A stretch of DNA of 64,000 nt from Nothopassalora personata (Eukaryota; Ascomycota; Dothideomycetes; Mycosphaerellales; Mycosphaerellaceae). Of the stretch, positions 44,656 through 55,553 are shown piece after piece. The position numbers and the translations under genes are program-made. Positions within the stretch are counted from its first letter, which is position 1. Each line of letters opens with the position of its first letter. The stretch spans positions 1,674,001 through 1,738,000 of the forward strand of contig CM066292.1 in assembly GCA_033816765.1 (NCBI GenBank), given 5' to 3'. The notes under the pieces are model-generated. The model was not told where the DNA came from, did not search any database, and saw only the letters and a program-made list of their open reading frames with translations.

Positions 44656-46323
44656 CTAAACAGTCTCGCTGCCTGAGTATCGGTGTCCAGTCTCCTTCTC
44701 CTTCTCATCAAACTCCTTCCTCTCCAAACCAGCCTCATCGTCACTGCCATTGAAACCATACTCCCTCGCCTTCGAATCGATCTCTTCGTCGCTCAGGAAT
44801 GGAAGCTTCTTGCTGGCCTGTACGTAGCTCATATTCTCCAAGAAGCCCTTGGCAAAGATCAAGTCCACTTCCTCAAGAGAGCGGTTCGCAGTCTCGATGT
44901 AGAAGAAGTAGATGATTGGGAAGAAGCAGGCATTAATCGCGGCGAAGAACACATATGTTCCGAAGCCGGAGGTGCCTAAATTTGATATCATGACGGGTGT
45001 GATCATGACGATGACGAAGTTGAAGAGCCAGTTGGTCGACGTGCTGACGGCGTTGGCCTTGGCGCGGGTCTTGATCGGGTTGACTTCAGCTGGGTAGAGC
45101 CATGGAAGTGGCAACCACGTGGCGCCGAAGAAAGCAATAAAGATGAAGAAGCCAACAACTGCTCCGTTGGCGGCGCTCGGTGTCCCTGGGATGAGGCAGG
45201 CGAAGGCTAGGACCATGGACAGACATTGTCCGACGGTGCCAATGAGGAAGAGCTTTCGTCGCCCAACACGCTCGATCACAAACCATGAAGTGGTAGCGAA
45301 GATAGCGTACACTATCATATTGACTCCAGAGAGGATCAGGGACATGGTGCGGGTTTGGCCAACACTATCTTCGAAGAGGATAGGCAAATAGTAGATGACC
45401 GCGTTACAACCGCCAAGCTGTTGGAAGAACTGCGAAGAAGCACCAAGCATCATGCGACGGAAGTGCTGGGTCTTGCCGCCGGTGAAGAGAGCGCTGTATG
45501 GAGTGTTGCCACCGACGTGCCCGGAGGCACGGATGCTATCGTTGATGAGACCAAGCTGAAGCTTAACCTCGTCGTCCTCGCGGTGAAGGCCTCGAAGTGC
45601 TGCGATGACGGTCTCAGCTTCCTCGTGACGGTCTCTGGTAAGAAGCCATCTGGGCGACTCAGGTAGCCAGATCATGAAAATTGAGAGGAAGACACCGAAC
45701 ACAATCTGGAAAGCGATAGGAAAGCGCCAAGTCAAGTCGTCTGGTCCATATGAACAACCAAAGTCGATCCAGTAGGCGATGACTGTGCCGATAGCAACAG
45801 TACCACCCTCAATACAGATAAGCAGACCACGATTGGCGCTGTGCGAGCACTCTGCTTGGTATGTTGGGATAGTAGAAGTGTTGATGCCGTTGCCAATGCC
45901 AGTAATCGTTCGTCCAATAATGAATTGTGCAGTGGCAGCACCGTAGACAGAGGTAGCCGGGATAGCAGTGATTTGAATGATCACACCAATGATCATGATG
46001 ATTCCGCCAGCAATGATAGCTCGCCTGCGGCCAATCCTGTCCCCATACGCCAATTGGAAGAGGGCACCGACCAGACAGCCAATTTCGTAGATCGCAGTGA
46101 CAAAGCCTTGCCATGTAGAATCACCCTTGGTCTCCGGGAAAGCTGCATTGAATTGCGGCGCTGAGATGATCCCAGACATGACACCCTGGTCGTACCCGAA
46201 CAGGAGGAATCCATTGGTTGCAACGACGGAGATCACCAGCTGGAGGGTTTTGCCCGTCAGACCCATGAAATGAGGAATTCCATGTTCATTGTCCTTGAAC
46301 GGCGCCTGGAAATTACCTGCCAT
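44656..46323 (-). CDS. MFS sugar transporter
   Basis: Single-exon 555-aa plasma-membrane transporter of the sugar porter family (proton-coupled or facilitated uptake of hexoses or related compounds; substrate not readable). It has about 12 hydrophobic segments in the usual 6+6 layout. Signature motifs are visible: 'LLFGYDQGVMSGI' in helix 1, 'GDRIGRRRAI' after helix 2, 'WLPESPRWLLTRDRHEEA' after helix 6, 'QLGGCNAVIYYLP' in helix 7, 'ERVGRRKLFLIG' after helix 8, and 'YIETANRSLEEVD' after helix 12 (usual form PETxGRSLEE, here with IETAN). The C-terminal tail is acidic. The ATG at 46,323 is followed by 'MAGNFQAPFKDN', a normal length for the family. Its neighbour, on the same strand about 1.1 kb upstream, is a copper amine oxidase. 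Confidence 0.95.
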   Translation of the reverse strand: MAGNFQAPFKDNEHGIPHFMGLTGKTLQLVISVVATNGFLLFGYDQGVMSGIISAPQFNAAFPETKGDSTWQGFVTAIYEIGCLVGALFQLAYGDRIGRRRAIIAGGIIMIIGVIIQITAIPATSVYGAATAQFIIGRTITGIGNGINTSTIPTYQAECSHSANRGLLICIEGGTVAIGTVIAYWIDFGCSYGPDDLTWRFPIAFQIVFGVFLSIFMIWLPESPRWLLTRDRHEEAETVIAALRGLHREDDEVKLQLGLINDSIRASGHVGGNTPYSALFTGGKTQHFRRMMLGASSQFFQQLGGCNAVIYYLPILFEDSVGQTRTMSLILSGVNMIVYAIFATTSWFVIERVGRRKLFLIGTVGQCLSMVLAFACLIPGTPSAANGAVVGFFIFIAFFGATWLPLPWLYPAEVNPIKTRAKANAVSTSTNWLFNFVIVMITPVMISNLGTSGFGTYVFFAAINACFFPIIYFFYIETANRSLEEVDLIFAKGFLENMSYVQASKKLPFLSDEEIDSKAREYGFNGSDDEAGLERKEFDEKEKETGHRYSGSETV

Positions 46324-47468
46324 GATGAGAGAATGAGACCTTCCAGAGGCTGTTGTTGATGTCCTGGGAGTTCTTTGTCCAGCAAGAAGTGGCGACGATG
46401 CTCAGCACCGCTGATCACCTTGGAGTATGGGAAGCAGAAAGTTGGAACTTGGATAGTATACGGAGAATGACAAGAGGGAGAGGCAGAAAAGGGTTCCTTT
46501 TGAAGGTGGACCATCATCGAAGGTACTTTGTGAAAAGTTTTTGCTGACATCAATCACGTTCACACTCCACTTTACGATGTTCCGTCCAACATGCACCAGA
46601 CCGCCAGGTAAGCACGTTTAGATCCACTTGCTTGGGCCAATGCTTCCACATCTCGGCGCCAGATGAAGCTTCGGAGAGTTACTGCAGGCGAAATAGCACA
46701 CCGGCGCTTCACCACAACGCCATGGTCGCGGTGAAGGGCGTCTCCAGTGTTGCAGTCACCTTAACGCGACGTCAGCGACTCCACAGTCTGGGACCCTGCG
46801 AGCGACATGGTCGTCTTCGTGGATTGATGAACATGAGAACATGCGAACAGTGGGTTTTCTTGGCGTGCCATAGCGGTAGTTCGGCGCCACAACACCGCAG
46901 GTTGGGTTCGGGTTGCGGGTCTTGTCCTCAGGTTGGCTCGCTTGTGTCGACTCTTGCGACTGATAAAGTGGACTGTTGGGGGATGTCGTCGTCGATATCT
47001 GCGAACGTCATAGGCTGGAGGGACTGGGGATGTGAAAGAGAGGAAAAGTGGGTGAGGTTGGACATTCTAGCGAATTTCAGCGAGAAAACCTTTTAGGTGA
47101 CGTCACTTAGAAAGCACGGTCGCATGGGGAGCACAGCACCATGTCGAATATTGACCGTCTATTGCCTAGGCTATGTCGGTCAATATTCGATGCACTTCCG
47201 CTAAGTTTACTGGGAGTGTGCTTGACGTCCGACCGTGCTTCGCGCTGGGTGGGGGGCTTGACTTCCGCTATTGACGGGCAGGATCGATACAAGTTATTAG
47301 TTAGTTGCGCGTGGTGCACGGTCGCACGTCGAGCACAGCCTAATGAAATGAATAATATGACTCTACCTGTTGTCTGGGTGACCTTAGTCAATGTTTGACC
47401 GGATTGCCCTAAGTTGTACTGTAGTAGAACTATGACGAAGAGGAGCTTCCGCCAAGCACTCAATAGTC
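46324..47468. other. Intergenic, no supported gene
   Basis: It holds the upstream region of the sugar transporter and the 3' side of the amine oxidase. A plus-strand frame at 46,632-47,096 (154 codons) has no domain and unusual composition and is not called. A hairpin-bearing repeat lies at 47,112-47,240. Confidence 0.5.
47112..47240. repeat. Foldback (MITE-like) structure
   Basis: Outer inverted repeats AAGCACGGTCG (47,112-47,122) and CGACCGTGCTT (47,230-47,240) enclose an inner perfect 14-bp stem, TCGAATATTGACCG (47,144-47,157) with CGGTCAATATTCGA (47,177-47,190), around a 19-nt loop. Part of the left end (GCACGGTCGC...GAGCACAGC) recurs in direct orientation at about 47,317-47,339. It encodes nothing. 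It may be a miniature transposon remnant. Confidence 0.7.
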
Positions 47469-49750
47469 TCAATCACAACCACAGTCGTTGCTGCCGCTCT
47501 TCTGCTGCTTCCCGCCGAACGCCATCCGACTCAGGCCATCAACGACACCACGAATGCCCGTCTTACCAGCAGCTACAGAGCTTGGCGTGCTTGAGTATGA
47601 CGGCGGCACATCCATGCCTGTGCAACCAAGATCGTAAGCATACTGTACAGTATATCTCGGAGACGTGCAGATGGCTCGCGCAAAGCTTGGGGCCCCCACT
47701 TACAAGGATTCCTGGTGAAGAAGTTCCTTGGCCTGAGAAGTACCGTCATAGGCTCTGCTGGCATGACAGGGTAATCTTCTGGCGTTGGAAAGTGCGTCAA
47801 GCCAAAGGTGTGCCATAGCACAATGTCGGTGTTGTCAAGACTGCCTTCGGGATCTGCTTCGATCCACGCGGGAATGCCCTGAGATGGTTCGCCGGACGTT
47901 TGGGGCACGTGGCGACCAGCAGGGTGGATTTGATCGTCCGAGTCGGTGCGGGCATTAGCGATGCTACTTGCCTGAGCTGGAGTTGACTTACACTTGGTGA
48001 CATGCACTGCATGGCGTGCAAACCCGGCACGTTTCCATACTAGACTGCCGTCTTTGGGAAGAAGGGGCGGTACTTCCCTGCTCACTAGCTTATACGACAC
48101 CGGCTTCTTGCTATACGGGTTGAGCTTGTTGGTGTTGGACATTTCCCACGTTCTGCTAGTCGAACCGTCGTAGTCGCTGACGCCAGTCTTCATGGTATCG
48201 AGCTTGGTTTTTCTGGCGTAGAAAGCATTGCCGTATGGATTCTCTGGACTACCAACTGCGCCGTCCCCCGGCACGGCATCAACCTGGTAGACGGTGTTCT
48301 CGGACCCGTCGATGTTCGGATCGACACGCAGGCAGAACAGATGCTGGTGGTTGTGCGCATTGACACCCGGGTAGACTTCCGTTCCCCATGGAGCCGCATC
48401 TTCCCCAGGAGCCAGAGCATAGGTATTCATGATCCCGGTAAGTCTGATCTCCAGTTGGATCGTTCCATCCTGGAGGAAGATCCAGTAAACGCAGTACTCG
48501 TAGTTCGCCGCTGTGAAGATATGGCTGATAAGCAGCTTACGGGCACGAGTGACTGTGGTCGAATCGTCTCTGAAGTCAGTGTGCTTGAACAAGATCCCAG
48601 CATCTTCCTCATGGATACAGATAGCATTCTTGATCGTCTGGTTCTCGCCAGCACGGTTTACAAATTCGGCGTCCATGTAATGAATGGCACCTTTGCAATC
48701 ACAACCAAGTGATAGCGAGTTCGTCATGTAGCCTCCGCCGTACTCGCCCAGATCAAAGGCGTGCTTGCGCTGATGCGGATGTTCCGGGTTGCCGTATGGA
48801 ACCACCATTTCTGCTAGTGACATGCGCCAGAAGACGGGGCGGACATTACCGTTGTCGTTGAAGGAAATGTTGGACAAGACGATGCCTTCGCGATAGTTGA
48901 AGCCAACGTGGACACTCCAGTTCTGCCACTTGAGAGTCCTGCCATCGACTGAGAAAGAAACACCTTCTGGCTGTGTGATGTTTATGGGCTTGAGGTCTTT
49001 TCTGTAACCCGTCTCTTTTGCAATCGCGTCTGCGTGGTAGTTGATTGGGGGTGCCTTGTTCACCGGCCTTCGAACTTTTGGAACATCGATATGAACAATT
49101 TCGCGTTTGTCGGAGTTGTAGATGCCGCGTGCATACCAGGTCAGCAAGGAAAGCAACGAAAGAAACGTAATAACTTACGGGCAAAAGTCCAGAGGATATG
49201 TATACTGGCTGTCATCGACAAGTGGCCGATAATACATCAAAGCCTGCTGTAATCGAACGCCAGATCCAAATCTTTCATCGTATCCAATAGTCCAGGGATC
49301 GCAATACACCTTGTGCATATCTTCAGGCGGTATACCCAAAATTCCGCATTGCTCAATGACTTTCGGATCCTTTCTAACCACGGTCTCAACGATTTGCAGA
49401 TCTTCCATCGTGATCAAAGGCTGCACGCCCTCCGTGAGCTCCCACTTCACGATTCTGCCCTCGTTCAAATCGACCAGACCATCGAAGACCTTGCTGCCGC
49501 TTCCAATGGCAACCACATCTGCAATACGATGCGGACGTGGGACAGAATCTGGCGATGCAAGCCATCTTTGCATATCCGCCTTTCGCGGCTCCCATAGTGT
49601 TACGGCATTGAAGTGGATCTGAGGGTATTCTCTCTTGACAATGGCGACGGCCCGTGCAATCTCGTCGCCCGATAATGGATCGAGCGGGTGGATGTGAACC
49701 GTCTGCCCTGTAAGGTGCGAAGTCATCTGCTGCAGGCGTTCGAGCACCAT
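47469..49750 (-). CDS. Copper amine oxidase (primary-amine oxidase)
   Basis: Oxidises primary amines to aldehydes with release of H2O2 and ammonia, using copper and a topaquinone cofactor made from its own Tyr. Fungal forms are often peroxisomal or cytosolic. The model has exons 49750-49179, 49124-47704 and 47617-47469, totalling 2,142 nt and 713 aa. The last intron (47703-47618) is a clean GTAAGT...CACAG. The first intron (49178-49125) has a good donor (GTAAGT) and branch-like GCTGAC but ends in GG, not AG. Catalytic features are all present: the Asp base in 'FDLGEYGGGY' (about residue 315), the TPQ Tyr in 'TAANYEYC' (about 399), copper ligands in 'NAHNHQHLF' (about 450), and the third His in 'HTFGLTHFPTPEDYPVMP'. 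The start ATG precedes 'VLERLQQMTSHLTG', and an exon further upstream is possible. Relative to relatives as I recall them, about 20 extra residues follow 'HVTKC' near 47,990. Confidence 0.88.
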
Positions 49751-50203
49751 CTCGGATGGGTATGATGAAACAAAGGAACGACAGAAAGGAAAGTCGGCAA
49801 GATGGGATGAGGAGGAGACATACCTCCTGATCTCCCAGTATACCACTTTACATCTTTGTTACGCGTGCCCCGCACGCTCGTGCATCCCCAGTTGAAAGCT
49901 TGTAGCTGTGATGGAGGGGTAACGATAAGGCCGTCGGCGGGTTCATCAGCAGGAGAGCACATTTTGCCCTCTTCGGGCATGCGGAGAAGATATTATTACG
50001 AATTATGCGTGGGAATTCTCCTCGGCATGCTCCTCGCCAAGATCCTGCCCGCCGGTGTACGAGAAGCTGGTCCTCCGAGACATATTGTGTATGCACGCAG
50101 CGAGCCAACCCGGTGCCGCTGATATAAAAGCCGAGTGGCCTGATTGTCAGCCTAAGACGCTGGCTGGAGGAGATGGCAGTCTCGAAAGCCTGAGGCGCCG
50201 GTG
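49751..50203. promoter_or_regulatory. Upstream region of the amine oxidase
   Basis: Contains no supported gene. A GATAAGGCC motif at about 49,925-49,933 fits a GATA-type site, which would suit a nitrogen-responsive amine oxidase. This is an inference from one short match. Confidence 0.3.
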
Positions 50204-51269
50204 CTATGTCCGGTCCTCGGGGGCCGCGGAAGTCTCCGATGTGCCGTCTGGCTGAACCTTAGCTGACTCGTTTGCAGCCTCTGGGTCCTCTGCATAGCCC
50301 TCGTCCTCCTCCTCGTCCTCGTCCTCATCCTCGTCTTCCTCCTCATCCTGCCATGGTAGAGGCATGAAAAGCGACTGGCTCATCTGCTCATCAGACTCCT
50401 TGCCCTTCAGTTCGCGTCCCTGGATATGCTTGAGAAACCATCTGTACTTTCCTCGCTTGCGCATGTCCGTGGGCAACAATACGAAGCGCGCGACATAGCG
50501 CTTGCTAGCGGCGTTGGTTCTCTTGAGCCAGAGGCGTCGGGGGTTGGACACCAGCTTCGTGTTTGGTTTGAGGATACCAGGAATTGAGATAGGAGCCTTG
50601 TAGCCAGCGAAACCGCCCTCCTTCGCAGGAACGTCGATATTCTTCATGAACTTCTCGAGATCGACCGCCAAGTTCAATGTGAAATCGCTTGCGTCCTGTT
50701 CGAGGATAGAGCCGTCTGTGTCTTGCATCGGCTCACCGCGTGCGATGATCTCGACGTTGTTTGTTCCGCCATTAGCGACGTGCTTCCACTTGTCCGCGAA
50801 TCTGTCCGGGATCCAGGCATCCAGGATGAACTGTACCTGAGCTCTGGACTTGACCGCAAACTTGATGAACTCGTACATGTCCACGTCTTTCTTCGGGAAG
50901 CCTTCATATCTCCTGTGGGTCCGATCAGCTGAACGGCACACGTGATAATGGGGACGCTTACACAGAGTACTCCTCGCCGTTCCAGCCCGCACGTCCGTGG
51001 TAGTAGACGATGACGAGATGATTCTCTGTTTTGGTTGCGAGAAAGCCATGCCAGTGTGCCAGGACAGCTTCAGGCTTGGTGCCTCGCGGGAAGATGACCG
51101 GAGTGATCTCGCACTCGAAGTACCGCTCGAAGACAGTACGCAGGATCTTCTGCTTCTGGTAGTGGTGTGACATCATGCCGATTTTGTTGGGAGCGATGTC
51201 GTGGCATGCGTCCATGATGTAGAGGTAGAGCTTGAGCGATATCTCTGATACCTTCCCTTTCACCGGCAT
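50204..51269 (-). CDS. Caspase-fold-like protein, catalytic pair apparently lost
   Basis: Two exons, 51269-50962 and 50912-50204, joined by a 49-bp GTAAGC...CACAG intron, give 338 aa (ATG in 'MPVKGKVSEISLK'). The arrangement resembles fungal caspase-like (peptidase C14) proteins: an N-terminal strand-helix segment ending in 'ENHLVIVYYHGRAGWNG', then 'AQVQFILDAWIPDR'. In active family members the first site reads YYxGHG/HA, providing His, and the second LLDxC, providing Cys. Here these positions look like Arg and Ala/Trp. The C-terminus is very acidic (a 'DEEEDEDEDEDEEEDE' run at about 50,297-50,350) and ends 'SAAPEDRT'. Assignment to the fold rests on these two short blocks and is tentative. 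Otherwise it is an uncharacterised ascomycete protein. Confidence 0.6.
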
Positions 51270-52129
51270 CTTGGCGGTGGTGATTCTGGTTAGACTCTGT
51301 CGTGATATCAGTACGTGTGGGCCCTTATGGTAGTCAGTGTGTGTAGCGTGTTCCATCGAGGGTGTGTGAAGGTATAGCGATGTGGTGGTGAAGGATGTGT
51401 TGTGCTTAGGTAAAGAGCGATGAGGCTCTAGAGGGTAAGGCTGTATAAGTAACGTCTCTACCCGTGACCCGCAATATGCCCCATGTGAGGAAGGTACGCG
51501 AAAGTGAAGTGAGATCCGGGCACATTCCAGCACTGGGAATACTGATGTCTGTCGAAGACTCAAGCTTGATGAGACGTGGGTGCAAGCGGAACACGCACAA
51601 ATTTTGGGTGCGTGCGCCAGCAGGCGTATCCGAAGTGAGAGATCAGTCGGTGAATCAGTGTCATGCATCCCACTCGAAGACACTGTTCGCTCTCAAGATC
51701 CACTCCGTGATCCTGCGACTGGGTACGCACCAATTTGTGCACATGCACGAAGTAAATGCTCCAAGAGCAAGGAATTCGTCCGGTAGACCAGCACCTCGTA
51801 TCCTACATACTTCCTCACCCCGTTCTCTGCTTCCACGATCCAGAGCATCTGCTCGAGCCCAGTCACACTCCCTCGAGGTCTTCTCATACCCACACAACCC
51901 ACTACTGCATGAAAATGCCCTCGTTATCGTCGTCATCCCCGTCCTCATTCTCTTCTTCCCGCTCTCCATCCTCCCGTCTTATCGGCCGCCATAACCGGGA
52001 CGCCAGCCAACTTCACCCTCAGCGGATTCGTCGTTGTGCTAGTCTTCCTTGGTAGTCAAGTCGCTGTCCAAGAGCGGTGTGGTGCTTGTCGATAAAGGCC
52101 GAGTAGCACAAAGTTGTGCGAGATTATCA

Positions 52130-52163
<34 letters not shown>

Positions 52164-52494
52164 TGTGATGGTGGCGGCAGGGGCGGCGGTGCCGATGTCG
52201 ATGTTGTTGTTGTAGCTGAGATGATCACAGGTCAAAAGGCAATGTATATAGCCGTGCTGCTGTACGCACGTGGCAGAACCTTTCCCGCTGCAATGAGGCC
52301 GGGGTGAGACTTCATACCCCCCATATTGTGGTGAAGTCAAGGAGACTCCGCAGGAGTGATCCTCGCTGTATGGTTTCATAGCCTCCAACAAACACTTTCA
52401 GATGCATCATTTTTGTAGGTGATCATCCTGAAGTGAGCAGCAAGTCCCCGTTTCGCTGGGAGGCGTTGTTCGACTCCCAGATCGAATATCGCTC
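51270..52494. other. Intergenic with CTCGTC microsatellite
   Basis: No supported gene. A CCTCGT/CTCGTC microsatellite lies at about 52,131-52,164. Open frames at 51,464-52,055 overlap on both strands without domains. The stretch just above 51,269 is the promoter region of the caspase-like gene. Confidence 0.45.
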
Positions 52495-54881
52495 TCACAG
52501 ATCCGGCAACGGTATGATGTTCATCTGCGCCATCTTCGCCGCTTGCACAAACCTCGTCCTCTCGTCCTCCGTCTGAAACTCAATCCTCACCCCATTGACC
52601 TGCTTCACCGAACGATGTTTGTCAGAGTTCCTACTCGAAGTCGGCAAAATCACGCTATCAGCACTCGAGCCGCTCCTCGACCTCCTCGCAGCAGCCGCAG
52701 CGCCAGGTCTGAAGACAGTAATATCGATACCCTTAACTTTCGCAAATTTCGCGCCCTCATCTTTCACCTTCACCTGCTGCTTGCTGCTATTGATCCACCA
52801 TCTCGCCCAGCCCTCGCCGAAGTTCGAGGATATGTGCATCAGAGCCAGGACGCCGCCGGCGGCGCCCGCTGTGGCGATTCCGTCGTCTTCCCACAGACGG
52901 AGCATTTCTATGTTGGCGAATTGTTCTTCGAAGGCAAAGGCGCCTTTTAGGCCTTCGTGGATGACGGTGGTTTTCCTCGTCCGGTAGCTTCCGATCAAGA
53001 GGCGACCAAAGACTGCTGACTGGAATAACACGGCATCTTTCTCGGAGGCAAAGTAGTAGTTGACCCATGAGGTCTTGATCTCTTCCTTCAACACATCTCC
53101 CCATTGCTCACTGTGCCACTTCAACTCGACTGGACCTTCTGCTGGCTGCAGGGACACCTTCTCGGGCTCGAAGTAGGAGCAGTAGGGAACAGTCTCCTGC
53201 AAGTCGGACAGCATATGCTGCATCCTCACCTCGCCATCGTTCGAGAGGCACCATATTGAGGTCGTCACTTTCGTGCCACCGTGTTCCCGATTCTCCCGTT
53301 TGCGGATGACGCAGATGCGAGCTTCCTTACAGGCATCGAACATTCCGACATTGTAACGTGGGTCCGGTTCGCCAGGGTTTTCACAGGCATACTCAACTCG
53401 GCGACCTCGTACATCGCACAGTATAGCTGCATTGCGTAACAGCTGTCTTTCGAACTTGTTACCTTCCGTATAGCTCGGCGACTGCACATGCGCAGACTGC
53501 GCCCCTGTCGAGGCTGCTCTGGACATTGCGGCTTGAGGTCGTTCATCGACAACGTTGCTCTTTGTCCTTCTTGACACCCTGGAGAGTATCGAGGATGGCG
53601 TTGCAGGCACGATTGGTCGCTTCTCGCTCTTGGTTGGGAGAGCGGGATGTTCTAGCAGGTCTGTCTCTGCAAAGGATCCCCATGATCTCTGTTCGCTTCT
53701 TGGCGAGGCTTCCTCTCTCTGTACACCTCTGCTACTGCCAGCGACAGCATCGTACTGCTCGTCGACTGCTTGGAATAGGCTGGGAAGTGTAGTCGATTCG
53801 CGTCGATATGAGGTGCGCCGGGAGCTAGACGCGTATGCGCTATCGTTGGGCGATAGTCCAGGGCTTTCGTTGATATGCCCACCTATGCTGGAGCGAGCGT
53901 CGAGTGGTAACCCGGTCTCGAACTTCCAATCCATGCGTTTATCCTCATCGGAGGGTTTTCGGCCGGAGAAGACACTAGAACAAGCAGAGTCCTCTCGACT
54001 TGACTTCTTGCCCTTGAACCTCTTGATGGCAAGTTTCGCAGAAAAACGCTTAGGGTTGTGTTTGACTTCGCGTGGGGGTGAGTTATAATTGGATGAACGT
54101 GGTGGAGCAGATTCGAGCATTCGTCGCTCGCCATGGCTTGTTGTAATTTGCCCAATGGTCGAGACTGTACTAGTTCTGTCGCGTATACTTCCTGCCTCAG
54201 TCGCTCTGTTCATTGCCTGCAGACTTGGAGTGCGGTTGGTAATGGACATCATGATACGATGCAAGTCGTCTATCTGGTCCCCGAGGCCTCCCTCTCCGTG
54301 AACCCGGTCATGCATGGCCGCGATGTTCTCTATTCCAGTGTTAGCGCAATGTCGGAAGGATTGCGTAGGGGCAACATACCAGGCACGGGCACTAGCCTCG
54401 CCAAGGACCTAGGGTGCGATGTTTGCATCGCAAGATTAATGGAGTTAGTCTGCATTTGCAGCATGTTCCTCAGCTCTGTGATGTCGCCTCCTTGCATTGT
54501 CCACTTGAACTTGTTGTAGTTGGCCAAGACCACCTCGCTCCAGCTCCGTTCAACAACAAACCCACCATTCGTCTCTCTCTTCTTGATGACCTGATATCGA
54601 TCCACGAAGCTGTCCAGGTCGTCAAGCGTCTTGTGCGCGCTGTCCAGGGCCGCGCCGATAGCAGACTCGGTATCGTTGTCTGCTTGCGACGGTACGCTTC
54701 CGTCTTGGTGAACTGTTTCGGCGACAAGCTTCAAGGCTGCGCTCAGACCATTCGCTTCTCTCCCCACCTCGGCGAAGTCGGAAGGCGCGCTCTTGTTGCC
54801 ATGTGTGAACGCTTGTCCAATCTTCCGTGCTGTCTGGGACAGCATCAAGATGTCGCCGACCGACAGCGGCTGGGACGCCAT
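52495..54881 (-). CDS. Fungal-specific N-terminal-domain protein, function unknown
   Basis: Two exons, 54881-54380 and 54329-52495, separated by a 50-bp GTATGT...AATAG intron, give 2,337 nt and 778 aa. The start 'MASQPLSVGDILMLSQTARK' is the typical opening of the ascomycete helical N-terminal domain found before NACHT/ankyrin or other variable regions. This protein shows no P-loop or ankyrin repeats. The middle (about residues 190-460) is Ser/Arg-rich and low complexity ('SSSRRTSYRRESTT', 'SRVSRRTKS'). The C-terminal third is folded-looking ('VELKWHSEQWGDVLKEE', 'NYYFASEKDAVLFQSAVFG') and recalls a PH-like module, ending 'MNIIPLPDL'. A role in signalling or scaffold formation is plausible but unproven. 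Confidence 0.8.
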
Positions 54882-55180
54882 AGTGGCGGCGCGAGTCCGG
54901 CGTCCTGCTTGCTTGCTGGTATACTTCTGGTCTGCGACTTGATCCACTGAGCGCCACTCCACGTGTCGCATACCGGGTTACTGTCATGTGATCTAATGTG
55001 CTAGCATGAAAGATGGGACAGATAGGGTGGTGTAGATACTTGCCGCCTGAAGTACGACATTGGCAGCCCAGCGGGACCTGCGAGAGCTGGCCTAAGACGA
55101 GGCAATTTGCCATTATTCCGGCGGCCGTGGCTATCGCCCTTGACATGCAATAGCACCGCGCCTCGATTGGAGGAGAAGCT
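54882..55180. other. Upstream region cut by the copia insertion
   Basis: 299 bp lie between the start codon of the N-terminal-domain gene and the copia target duplication. The transposon therefore sits within the likely promoter of that gene, in opposite orientation. Confidence 0.5.
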
Positions 55181-55185
55181 GCTAG
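55181..55185. other. Target site duplication GCTAG (left)
   Basis: GCTAG precedes the TGTCACG start of the 5' LTR and recurs immediately after the 3' LTR at 62,273-62,277. Confidence 0.95.
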
Positions 55186-55392
55186 TGTCACGATCCAAGC
55201 GTGCACCGGCGCTGCAGCCCAATCAAACCTGAGGCAGCAGCCGCCAAGAATCAGGTGACATTGATTAGTCACCTGCAGCCTTTTCACAAGCAGCCCCTTT
55301 CAATTCTAGCTGAGATACATGCAATCTACTATCTGCTTTTGAAACACCTTTATGAGCCCATTTCATGACTTCCAACCACTTGTAACGTGATA
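55186..55392 (+). repeat. 5' LTR of the copia element
   Basis: 207 bp, from TGTCACGATCC to CGTGATA, with TGTCACG/CGTGATA as imperfect terminal inverted repeats. No mismatch to the 3' LTR was seen on base-by-base reading. Confidence 0.97.
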
Positions 55393-55403
55393 GTTATGAG
55401 CCC
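55393..55403 (+). other. Primer binding site, initiator tRNA-Met anticodon arm type
   Basis: GTTATGAGCCC directly follows the 5' LTR. Its complement GGGCTCATAAC matches the anticodon stem-loop (CAU anticodon) of eukaryotic initiator tRNA-Met, not its 3' end. This is the arrangement known from Drosophila copia, where a 5' half-tRNA primes. Confidence 0.75.
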
Positions 55404-55553
55404 GGCAGGCGCTCACTAACATTCGCTGCACAAAAGAAGCCCTAGAAAGCAGGTTTTGCATCGTCATCAGCCAGTCATCAAAGCACTACTGCAAACCACT
55501 GCAGAGACCCTAGGGGACCTACTACCGCGTTCATTAGGCCCATTAACACCGTC

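Noticed and set aside
46632..47096. 154-codon plus-strand frame upstream of the sugar transporter
   Set aside because: No domain, Cys/Arg/Ser-rich chance-like composition, and it overlaps the transporter promoter region.
47930..48000. Possible extra intron (GTAAGT) in the amine oxidase after 'HVTKC'
   Set aside because: No AG acceptor downstream gives the right phase at a sensible length. The frame is open throughout, so it is kept as coding.
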